Source: Sphingosinicella sp. (GTDB lineage: Bacteria; Pseudomonadota; Alphaproteobacteria; Sphingomonadales; Sphingomonadaceae). Taken from it: a stretch of 64,000 nucleotides of DNA. Positions 18,979 through 27,464 of this stretch are shown one piece after another. Numbering within the stretch: position 1 is the first letter of the stretch; every line of letters begins with the position of its first letter. Location of the stretch: assembly GCA_013816585.1 (NCBI GenBank), contig JACDEE010000009.1:1-64000 (forward strand). Direction: 5' to 3'. The translations under genes were made by a program, and so were the position numbers. The notes beneath the pieces were generated by a model, which saw only the letters and a program-made list of their open reading frames with translations, was not told the origin of the DNA and did no database searches.

Positions 18979-19455
18979 ATGATAAATCCCGCGAGCGTCA
19001 ATGCCGTTGCAAGCATCATCCAGCTTTCGATCGCGCCCGTATTCCTGCTCGCCGGGATCGCTGGGATATTGAATGTACTCGCAGCGCGGCTGGCGCGGAT
19101 CGTCGACCGCGCGCGCAATCTGGAATCCGACGTTCCCACCGCCGATGCGCTGGTTCAGGAAGCTGAATTGAAGGAATTGGTGATACTCGACCGCCGGATG
19201 ACCATGGCGCATTGGGCGATCGGGCTCTGCACGTTCGCGGCCTTGCTGGTCTGCCTCGTGGTCATGTTGATGTTCGTGGCGGTGATCAGCGCACTTCAGT
19301 TCGCCGTGCCAGTATCCTTGCTGTTCATCGCCGCAATGGCGAGCGTGACCTTGGGGCTAATGCTCTTTCTGGCCGAAGTGACGATCGCCACGCGCTGGGT
19401 TCGGGTCAGCGAGCAATTCGTGCTGAAGGGCAAGCCCCGCTACGGATCGGAATGA
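18979..19455 (+). CDS. DUF2721 membrane protein
   Basis: The 158-residue protein has three hydrophobic helices (about residues 10-35, 78-107 and 110-134) with a charged loop LAARLARIVDRARNLE after the first, the pattern of the DUF2721 family. It probably sits in the inner membrane. The role is unknown. It starts 84 bases from the divergent lipoprotein gene. Confidence 0.85.
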   Translation: MINPASVNAVASIIQLSIAPVFLLAGIAGILNVLAARLARIVDRARNLESDVPTADALVQEAELKELVILDRRMTMAHWAIGLCTFAALLVCLVVMLMFVAVISALQFAVPVSLLFIAAMASVTLGLMLFLAEVTIATRWVRVSEQFVLKGKPRYGSE

Positions 19456-19472
19456 ACGGCAAGGGAAAGCGC

Positions 19473-19507
19473 AAAAAAGAAGGACCGCCGGACTTTCGTC
19501 CAGCGGC
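19473..19507 (-). terminator. Rho-independent terminator of the 18-codon unit
   Basis: On the - strand GCCGCTGGAC-GAAA-GTCCGGCGGT forms a 10-base-pair stem with a GNRA loop, followed by CCTTCTTTTTT. It ends a transcript that would start near 19647. Confidence 0.85.
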
Positions 19508-19561
19508 CCTCCCGACATGGTCAGCGGCCGGATGGCTCCAGCCCGGGAGACCTTAGAAAGC

Positions 19562-19618
19562 CTAGGCTTTCATCCCCCGAACGAGCAGAACCGACCTCTG
19601 TGCTGAACCATGAGACAT
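19562..19618 (-). CDS. Putative 18-residue protein with a perfect Shine-Dalgarno
   Basis: The frame MSHGSAQRSVLLVRGMKA starts at ATG 19618 and stops with TAG at 19564-19562. It is preceded by AAAGGAGGTGATCC, the full complement of the 16S rRNA 3' end, with 7 bases between GGAGG and ATG. A sigma-70-like promoter (19654-19682) lies upstream and a strong terminator (19473-19507) downstream, so the frame has all parts of a separate gene. The stop codon lies inside the palindrome GAAAGCCTAGGCTTTC (19556-19571). No homologue is recognised. It could also be the coding part of a dual-function small RNA. Confidence 0.55.
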   Translation of the reverse strand: MSHGSAQRSVLLVRGMKA

Positions 19619-19620
19619 CG

Positions 19621-19634
19621 GATCACCTCCTTTC
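19621..19634 (-). promoter_or_regulatory. Ribosome binding site matching the whole anti-Shine-Dalgarno
   Basis: The - strand reads AAAGGAGGTGATCC, a 14-base perfect complement of the bacterial 16S 3' terminus. It decides the start of the 18-codon frame. The flanking bases do not match 16S rRNA, so this is not a rRNA fragment. Confidence 0.75.
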
Positions 19635-19653
19635 GCTTGTTGAAGAGACCCCG

Positions 19654-19682
19654 ACTATGAGTCGCAGCGAATCGACGATCAA
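19654..19682 (-). promoter_or_regulatory. Possible sigma-70 promoter of the 18-codon unit
   Basis: On the - strand TTGATC (19682-19677), 17 bases, CATAGT (19659-19654) matches the -35 and -10 boxes at 4 of 6 positions each. The predicted start is near 19647, about 13 bases before the ribosome site. Confidence 0.4.
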
Positions 19683-19724
19683 GTCTTGTATTCATTTATT
19701 TTCTGGCTAAGATTTCATGCTTCG

Positions 19725-19751
19725 CGCCGGCCCCGGGGGACCGGCGTTTTT
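19725..19751 (+). terminator. Rho-independent terminator facing the + strand
   Basis: CGCCGG-CCCCGGGGGA-CCGGCG followed by TTTTT and ATTT. It would end + strand transcripts from the DUF2721 gene or from an unrecognised + strand RNA running opposite the 18-codon unit. Confidence 0.75.
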
Positions 19752-19753
19752 AT

Positions 19754-20281
19754 TTATCCGCGGCAATCTTCCACCACGCGCGCCGGCTCCGGCCAGGATG
19801 GAACGACCAGCATCGGCAGGCCCTGCGCTTCGATCGTGAAGCGTCCGCGGCTGAATATCATGGAATCCAGGATCGGGTCGTTCGCGGCGACACTGGCGAT
19901 CGCATAAGGCAACGGCTCGCGCTGAATCGTCGCGGGCAGCGACCGGGCGGTGAACGAAGTGCGGACGATCATCACTGGATTCGTCGGCACGCCTTCACGC
20001 CACAAAAAGACCTGCCGGCGCGCTCGGTCGCAGCGAAGAATGAGTTGCGCCTCGCTGTTGGCGGCCCCGAACATTGCCAGGGTTTCAGAGCCTTCGGCGC
20101 GATAATACCAATTCCCCGGGGTCAGGGGGAAATCTCGCCAGTCGCGCGCAGCGGGCGGGGGGGGAGGCAGAGGCAAAGCCGGGCGTTGCGGCGGGGGGGG
20201 TGGAGGAGGTGCCGACCGGGGGACGCAGGCGGCCACCATCAGGAAGCCGCCCGTCAAGAAGATACGCTTTACTCTCATCAT
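19754..20281 (-). CDS. Proline-rich lipoprotein, 175 residues
   Basis: The product has a lipoprotein signal (RIFLTGGFLMVAAC, Cys about residue 19), a Pro-rich linker (PPPPPPPQRPALPLPPPPP) and a folded domain with GNWYYRAEGSETLAMFG and LILRCDRARRQVFLW. The same domain layout is found in the next gene (LFSLRCDDRGGLLLNRHG), so the two are likely paralogues. The start is ATG 20281 or 20278. The role is unknown. Confidence 0.75.
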   Translation of the reverse strand: MMRVKRIFLTGGFLMVAACVPRSAPPPPPPPQRPALPLPPPPPAARDWRDFPLTPGNWYYRAEGSETLAMFGAANSEAQLILRCDRARRQVFLWREGVPTNPVMIVRTSFTARSLPATIQREPLPYAIASVAANDPILDSMIFSRGRFTIEAQGLPMLVVPSWPEPARVVEDCRG

Positions 20282-20348
20282 TTGGCTCCGCTCTGCCTGG
20301 CCGTCACTCGTTCAACCGAGCGAGCCCGCTTTTGCTCCCCGGGGAGCC

Positions 20349-20906
20349 TCAGCCGATCTTTTTTGAAGGTTCGGCCCGGGACCCGGTAGCTTCCGAGGTC
20401 GCGCAGGTAGCGACGAACTGGCCCACCAGGGGGCTGGCCGGCAGCGCAAGCTCCGGACTGTCGCCGACGACGATCCGGAAGGCGGGAGAGGCGCCAAGCT
20501 GTGCCAGCAATTCATCCTGCGCGGGAATGGCGGCGCGAAGCATTGGCAATGGACCTGGGACCGGATTGACGGCGAGCCGCCGCGAAGCCGCACCGATCGT
20601 CACCGCCATCATCTCCGTGCCCGTCGCCACGATGCCGTGGCGATTGAGAAGCAGGCCGCCGCGATCGTCGCAGCGCAGCGAGAACAGGGGTTCGGTATGG
20701 GGTGGCCCGAACTGGAGCGCGGGCCGTTCCTCCTGCATCATCTCGATCCACTGGCCGATCGTTGGCTGGCCTTCGTCGCGAAGCGGCGCGCGGACCGGCT
20801 CAACCACGTTATAAGCGCCATTGTCGTTTGCCGGCACGGCGTCCGGAGCCTCGCTGTCGGCGCAGGCGGCCAGCGCGGCCAGCAAGGTTAGCGGAAGCAG
20901 GCGCAT
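20349..20906 (-). CDS. Lipoprotein, 185 residues, paralogue of the neighbouring lipoprotein
   Basis: A lipoprotein signal (MRLLPLTLLAALAAC) starts at ATG 20906 after a GGGAGAAG ribosome site. The folded part has LFSLRCDDRGGLLLNRHG, MMAVTIGAASRRLAVNP and a conserved C-terminal Cys (QFVATCAT). It lies 67 bases upstream of the related gene on the same strand; the two were probably formed by duplication. No function is known. Confidence 0.75.
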   Translation of the reverse strand: MRLLPLTLLAALAACADSEAPDAVPANDNGAYNVVEPVRAPLRDEGQPTIGQWIEMMQEERPALQFGPPHTEPLFSLRCDDRGGLLLNRHGIVATGTEMMAVTIGAASRRLAVNPVPGPLPMLRAAIPAQDELLAQLGASPAFRIVVGDSPELALPASPLVGQFVATCATSEATGSRAEPSKKIG

Positions 20907-21096
20907 CAGATCTTCTCCCAGAGCATTCCTTCTGCCTTGCCTGCTACAGCGCGGGAAGGTCAATGGCCGGACCGATCACCCGCGTGGCCCGGACGCCTTT
21001 GACGGGGTCCAGTTGCGGTTTTGCGCAGTGCCTCCTTAAAACGCCGTTAGGGATAGGAAGCGTATCTTTTGCGCACGACTCCAGTGGGAAGAGGCC

Positions 21097-21480
21097 GTGC
21101 AAAAATTGCAATTCATGACAGACCCAGGCCGCAGCCAAGGCGCCAGCGCGGATGCGCCGGTGTTCCGAATTCCCCGCCGTCCCGTAAATTTGAGTGCGAA
21201 GTTGATCAGCGCCCGCCGAAATAATGAAGTCCAGATATTGAACCTATCCAATCGGGGAGCGCTGCTTCGCGGCGGACGAGGCCTCGCCGTGGGTGAAAAG
21301 GTCATCATCCACCGCGGAGAATTCGACCTTCCTGCCGAAGTCCGCTGGGTCCGGGGCGCCCGATTTGGAATTGCGTTCGAGGCGCCGCTTCGATCGGTCG
21401 GAATGGCTGCGTTCGGACAAGCACGTCCGGAAGACCGCCGCGATACGCGGGGACTGCTACGGCTATTTTACCCGCGCTGA
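21097..21480 (+). CDS. PilZ-domain protein (c-di-GMP receptor), GTG start
   Basis: The 127-residue protein is one PilZ domain with both binding motifs intact: RIPRR (RxxxR, about residues 24-28) and NLSNRG (D/NxSxxG, about residues 49-54), then the barrel strand EVRWVRGARFGIAFE. It should bind cyclic di-GMP in the cytoplasm. GTG 21097 follows a GGAAGAGG site; ATG 21115 is an alternative. No output partner is adjacent. Confidence 0.88.
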   Translation: MQKLQFMTDPGRSQGASADAPVFRIPRRPVNLSAKLISARRNNEVQILNLSNRGALLRGGRGLAVGEKVIIHRGEFDLPAEVRWVRGARFGIAFEAPLRSVGMAAFGQARPEDRRDTRGLLRLFYPR

Positions 21481-21495
21481 GACGGGCGCTTCGGA

Positions 21496-22155
21496 TCATT
21501 CCTCGATCTGAACGGGCGCGGGCACCAGCTCCAATATGTCCAGTCGCCCTTGGGAAATATCCCGCGGGATCACCAGGCGGAAACGCAGCGGGCCGACGCG
21601 CTCCAGCACCCCGGCGAGGTCGCGGCTTCGGTCGGTACCATAGGCCGTGGGCGGTGCGTTGCCGCTCGCCATCGAACCCAGAAAGACGAGCGATTTCTTG
21701 TCGTCCGAATCCAAGAGATAGCCGCTCGGTTTTTCCGTGCCGGTCTGCTTTGCAAGGAACAGAAGGCCGTCCTCCGCCCCGACGTAGCAGAAAAACTCCT
21801 TATAGGCGGCGAAGGCGGGAGTGCGACGAGCGGGAAGCGCGAACCTGATGGTGCGGCACATATAAGATCCGGGCGAAGGGGCCGGAAAAGGGAGCGCGGC
21901 ATCCGGGGCGAGCAACCGGCCTTCCGCTGCCACCGCCCGGCCGAACCCCGCCTTGCCCGCATTTTCCAGCGCCCGCTGCCACGCCAGGCGGACATTTGCG
22001 ACCAGGGCCACATCGGCCGGATCGGCCTCCCTGCGCCAACCCACCGCTTCCGGCGGAGCGGCCGCAGGGCGCGACGCGGCAGGGGGCGGAGCGGTCTGGC
22101 AGGCCGACAGCATGGAGGCCAGAAGGACTGCCGGAAAAAGAACTCTCGTCACCAA
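21496..22155 (-). CDS. DUF4893 lipoprotein
   Basis: The 219-residue product has a lipoprotein signal (VLFPAVLLASMLSAC), an Ala/Pro linker, and a DUF4893 domain (WQRALENAGKAGFG, SYMCRTIRFAL, LVFLGSMASGN, RFRLVIPRDISQGRLDILELVP). The family is common in sphingomonads and has no known function. The two internal cysteines (CRTI and FFCYVG) may pair. It ends 15 bases from the convergent PilZ gene. Confidence 0.85.
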   Translation of the reverse strand: MVTRVLFPAVLLASMLSACQTAPPPAASRPAAAPPEAVGWRREADPADVALVANVRLAWQRALENAGKAGFGRAVAAEGRLLAPDAALPFPAPSPGSYMCRTIRFALPARRTPAFAAYKEFFCYVGAEDGLLFLAKQTGTEKPSGYLLDSDDKKSLVFLGSMASGNAPPTAYGTDRSRDLAGVLERVGPLRFRLVIPRDISQGRLDILELVPAPVQIEE

Positions 22156-22241
22156 AAGCTCCCTTGCTCGGTGTGGACACCGGCCGTGAGTATAGCAATC
22201 GTGCCTTAGGGAAAAGTTACCGCTACGGTTTCGACGCCCGA

Positions 22242-24446
<2,205 letters not shown>

Positions 24447-24568
24447 AGTATAACATATGGGCATTCATCCCGATCTGCGCCAGCTCCGGCTTTCCGGATT
24501 CAGGCGGCACCCGGAACCAATGGGCCGGCATTGCACTAAGGTGCGATAGCCTGTGCAGGAGGGATTTC

Positions 24569-25084
24569 GTGCGCCATTGCCCCTTTTCTATACTTGCCAT
24601 TCTCGCGCTCGCCACTGCCTGTCAAAAGCAGGCGTCCGAACCGGAGCTGAGCGCCGAGGAGGTGGCCGCGCAGCTGGCTTCGGTAAAGGTCGATCCAGGC
24701 CAATGGGAATCGACCACCCGGATTCTCTCCTCCACCGGCCCGCTTCCAAAACAAGTGCTCGACAAGATGGTCGGCCAGGAAACGCGGGCGGCCAATTGCA
24801 TCACGCCCGAACAGGCGGCACGGCCCAACGCCAATTTTCTTGCCGCGCAGCAGGGCAGCGACTGCACCTACCAGGATTTCCGGATGCAGAATGGAAAGCT
24901 CAGCGGGCGAATGACCTGCACCGGAGGGCAATTGCCCGGCAAGATGAGGACCACGATGAGCGGCGATTACGGCCCCCGGAATTACGACATGGTAATGGAT
25001 ATGGAAACGGCGGGGCTTCCCGGAGGGGCCACGATGCGGATAAAGGCCAGGACCGAGGGGCGGCGCGTCGGCAATTGCGGCTGA
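24569..25084 (+). CDS. DUF3617 lipoprotein, GTG start
   Basis: The 171-residue product has a lipoprotein signal (CPFSILAILALATAC) and a DUF3617 domain: VDPGQWESTTRI near the start of the mature part, then conserved cysteines in AANCITPEQA, SDCTYQDF, MTCTGG and VGNCG. AGGAGGG stands before GTG 24569. The family is a periplasmic protein of unknown role found in sphingomonads and relatives. Confidence 0.88.
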   Translation: MRHCPFSILAILALATACQKQASEPELSAEEVAAQLASVKVDPGQWESTTRILSSTGPLPKQVLDKMVGQETRAANCITPEQAARPNANFLAAQQGSDCTYQDFRMQNGKLSGRMTCTGGQLPGKMRTTMSGDYGPRNYDMVMDMETAGLPGGATMRIKARTEGRRVGNCG

Positions 25085-25124
25085 ATGCGTCGTCGCCCGC
25101 GCACATTTTTGAGGAGACTTGAAC

Positions 25125-25517
25125 ATGATCGGTTATGTCACGATCGGCACCAACGACCTCGAAAAGTCGCGCGCTTATTACGATGCCCTGCTCGCCGACA
25201 TCGGCGCGAAGCGGGTTATGGAATTGCCCGACGGATTCACCTTGTACGGCACCAGCCTCGGCCGGCCTTCCCTGGCCGTTACGCCGCCTTATGATGGCGG
25301 CAAGGCGAGTGCTGGCAATGGCAATATGGTTGCCCTGGCCATGGACAGCCGCGAGAAAGTCGATGCGCTCCACGCGAAAGCGCTTGAGCTGGGCGGAAGC
25401 TGCGAAGGCCCGCCGGGCCTTCGGAACGAGGAAGGCGACGGGGCTTTTTACGGGGCCTATTTCCGCGATCTGGACGGCAACAAGCTTTGCGCCTTCCGGT
25501 TCGGCCCGCCGGCGTGA
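25125..25517 (+). CDS. VOC-family (glyoxalase/dioxygenase fold) protein
   Basis: The 130-residue protein is a single glyoxalase-like unit (MIGYVTIGTNDLEKSRAYYDAL ... YFRDLDGNKLCAFRF). ATG 25125 has GAGGAG 8 bases upstream. Only part of the usual metal site can be recognised, so the activity cannot be assigned. The next gene starts inside its stop codon. Confidence 0.85.
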   Translation: MIGYVTIGTNDLEKSRAYYDALLADIGAKRVMELPDGFTLYGTSLGRPSLAVTPPYDGGKASAGNGNMVALAMDSREKVDALHAKALELGGSCEGPPGLRNEEGDGAFYGAYFRDLDGNKLCAFRFGPPA

Positions 25518-25834
25518 AGCCTCAGTCATTTGCGATTGTCTGGAGCTACAAGGTAGCGGACGAACATCGTGTAGCGTTCGAACGGGCCTATGGACCCGCC
25601 GGCGATTGGGCTGAACTGTTCGGGACTTCGCAAGGCTATTTGCGCACCGACCTGATGGTGTCGGACGAAGGCCGATATCTGACGATCGATCATTGGCGGT
25701 CGCAGGAAGATTTTCACGCGTTCCAGGCGCGGTCGGGCGCGGACTATCTTGCGCTGGACGCCCGCACGGAGGGCTGGACGCTGTCGGAAGAGCGGCTCGG
25801 CCAGTTCATGATGCTGGAGGAAGAGGCAGGCTGA
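25514..25834 (+). CDS. ABM-type dimeric alpha/beta-barrel protein, GTG start
   Basis: The 106-residue product (KPQSFAIVWSYKVADEHRVAFERAYG) has the ferredoxin-like pattern of antibiotic-biosynthesis-monooxygenase/EthD-like proteins, including GYLRTDLMVSDEGRYLTIDHWRS. GTG 25514 overlaps the VOC stop (GTGA), so both are one unit. Its 3' end overlaps the convergent MBL gene by 29 bases. Substrate unknown. Confidence 0.8.
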   Translation: MKPQSFAIVWSYKVADEHRVAFERAYGPAGDWAELFGTSQGYLRTDLMVSDEGRYLTIDHWRSQEDFHAFQARSGADYLALDARTEGWTLSEERLGQFMMLEEEAG

Positions 25835-26882
25835 AGACCTGTCCGGCCTCGGTCGCGACGAACCGGCCGGGCGCAATTCCCCGCGCGCGCTTCATCGCCT
25901 CCAGCTTCTGCCTCGGCTCGTCGATCGGTTCGAAAGTCAGCTGGAACGTTCCCCAGTGGATAGCGAGCGCGGCCTCGGGCTTCAGCATTTCGAAAATGCG
26001 AACGGCTTCCTCGGGATTGACGTGGTTGGTCTTCATGAAGTCGCGCGGCTCGTAGGCGCCGATCGGAAGGATGGCGAGACGCACCGGCCCTCGCGCGGCC
26101 TCCAAAGGCCATTTTCCATCGCCAAGACCCGTGTCGCCGGCGAAGAAGATATTGCCGCCGGGAAGCTCGATCGTGAAGGCCGACCAGAGCGCGCGGTTCC
26201 GGTCCGTGCCCCATCGCGAACTCCAATGGTGATTGCGCTCGGCTATGACGCGCGCCGGGCCGACCTTCGCCGCCTCGGTCCAGTCGAGCGCCGTGGCTTC
26301 AATACCCTGGTCGCGTAGAATCGCGTCGTTGCCGAGGCTGGTGATGATCGCGGGCCGGTCGCGCGCCCACAGAAGCTTCAGCGTCGGCAAATCCATATGG
26401 TCGTAATGATTGTGGCTGATGACGATCAGGTCGATCCTGGGCAGATCTTCGAGCCTGATGCCCGGCGCCCGCACCCGCTTCGGGCCGATGAACGAGAAAG
26501 GCGAAGCGCGTTCGGACCAGACCGGATCGGTCAGGATATTGAGGCCCTCGGTCTGGATGAGCACCGTCGCGTGCCCGATCCAGATGACGCGCATCTCCTT
26601 TCCTTCCACGCTCCGCGCCGGGACTGTGGGGATGACAGGGACGTGTTCGGGCCATTCGGCGCGCCCGTTGTCGGTCGCCCAGCGGTTGAAGAAGGTCCGC
26701 GGACTGCCCCCTTCATGGCTCGCAAAGCCCGGATTGAAAAATCGCTTGCCGTCGAAATGACCGCTTTCCGGCCCGCGATAATAAAGGCGGTCGAGAAAGG
26801 GCGGCACCAGGCTCGGCGCAAAGCAGAAGGCCACGGCGGCGAACAGCAGGAACGTGCCCGTCCGTTTCAGCAGGGTCCGCAT
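25806..26882 (-). CDS. MBL-fold hydrolase of the NAPE-PLD/UlaG type, membrane-anchored
   Basis: The 358-residue protein has an N-terminal hydrophobic anchor (GTFLLFAAVAFCFAPSLVPPF) and a metallo-beta-lactamase domain: WIGHATVLIQ, the metal ligands HNHYDHMD, later HHWSSRW, FAGDTG and a C-terminal IHWGTF. This set is that of the NAPE-PLD-like branch, which cleaves phosphodiester bonds in lipids. ATG 26882 is chosen because the upstream gene stops at 26893. The periplasmic-side anchor suggests work at the envelope. Confidence 0.9.
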   Translation of the reverse strand: MRTLLKRTGTFLLFAAVAFCFAPSLVPPFLDRLYYRGPESGHFDGKRFFNPGFASHEGGSPRTFFNRWATDNGRAEWPEHVPVIPTVPARSVEGKEMRVIWIGHATVLIQTEGLNILTDPVWSERASPFSFIGPKRVRAPGIRLEDLPRIDLIVISHNHYDHMDLPTLKLLWARDRPAIITSLGNDAILRDQGIEATALDWTEAAKVGPARVIAERNHHWSSRWGTDRNRALWSAFTIELPGGNIFFAGDTGLGDGKWPLEAARGPVRLAILPIGAYEPRDFMKTNHVNPEEAVRIFEMLKPEAALAIHWGTFQLTFEPIDEPRQKLEAMKRARGIAPGRFVATEAGQVFSLPLPPAS

Positions 26883-26892
26883 TTCCCTGGGC

Positions 26893-27336
26893 TTAGGGCC
26901 GGGGATCGATGCCGAAGCCGGCCGGCGCGCGGCCTTCATCATGCTCTTCGTGATACATGTCCATCACCAAGTCGAAGCGCCCCGGAGCGGCGGCGCCGCA
27001 ATCGAGCGGGTAGACGTCGATGATGGTCCCGAATGCACCCGTACCGGCCGAACCGCGCGTGCCGACCCGCGGCCGCGCCCCGTCGGCGCAGCGAAGGCGC
27101 GCTATGTAGGCGCGTTCGCCGTCGGGACCGCCCGCCCGCACCGGGTTGGCGGCCGTCCCCAGCGGATGCGCGGAGGCGGCCGCAACCGCGCGCTCCAGTT
27201 CCTCGTCGGAAACGCCAAGGCCCATCTGGGCCAAAATCTCCTCCGGAGGCATTGTCCTCTCGCCAAGCTTTTGCATCGCGGAGGCGGGCGACGCGATCAG
27301 GCCGGCGCCTGTCAACATTGCAACGATTATGCGCAC
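26893..27336 (-). CDS. Secreted protein of unknown function, GTG start
   Basis: The 147-residue product has a signal peptide (RIIVAMLTGAGLIASPASA). The mature part has AYIARLRCADGARPRVGTR and a second Cys in YPLDCGAA, so one disulfide is likely. GTG 27336 has AGGAAA upstream; ATG 27318 is possible. It lies 10 bases before the MBL gene on the same strand and probably shares its transcript. Confidence 0.65.
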   Translation of the reverse strand: MRIIVAMLTGAGLIASPASAMQKLGERTMPPEEILAQMGLGVSDEELERAVAAASAHPLGTAANPVRAGGPDGERAYIARLRCADGARPRVGTRGSAGTGAFGTIIDVYPLDCGAAAPGRFDLVMDMYHEEHDEGRAPAGFGIDPRP

Positions 27337-27464
27337 TGATGATTTCCTAATGAAGTTCGCGTGCCATCCGCCTCTTATTATCGCAAGGAGTGGGGCCAAG
27401 TACATCCCGGGCTCGACTTAACGAGACACCAAGGGTTAAGCAGGCCCGATTCAAAAGGACATCC

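Noticed and set aside
19620-19634. Fragment of 16S rRNA 3' end (GGATCACCTCCTTT on the + strand)
   Set aside because: Only 14 bases match and the flanks do not; it is better explained as a ribosome site on the - strand.
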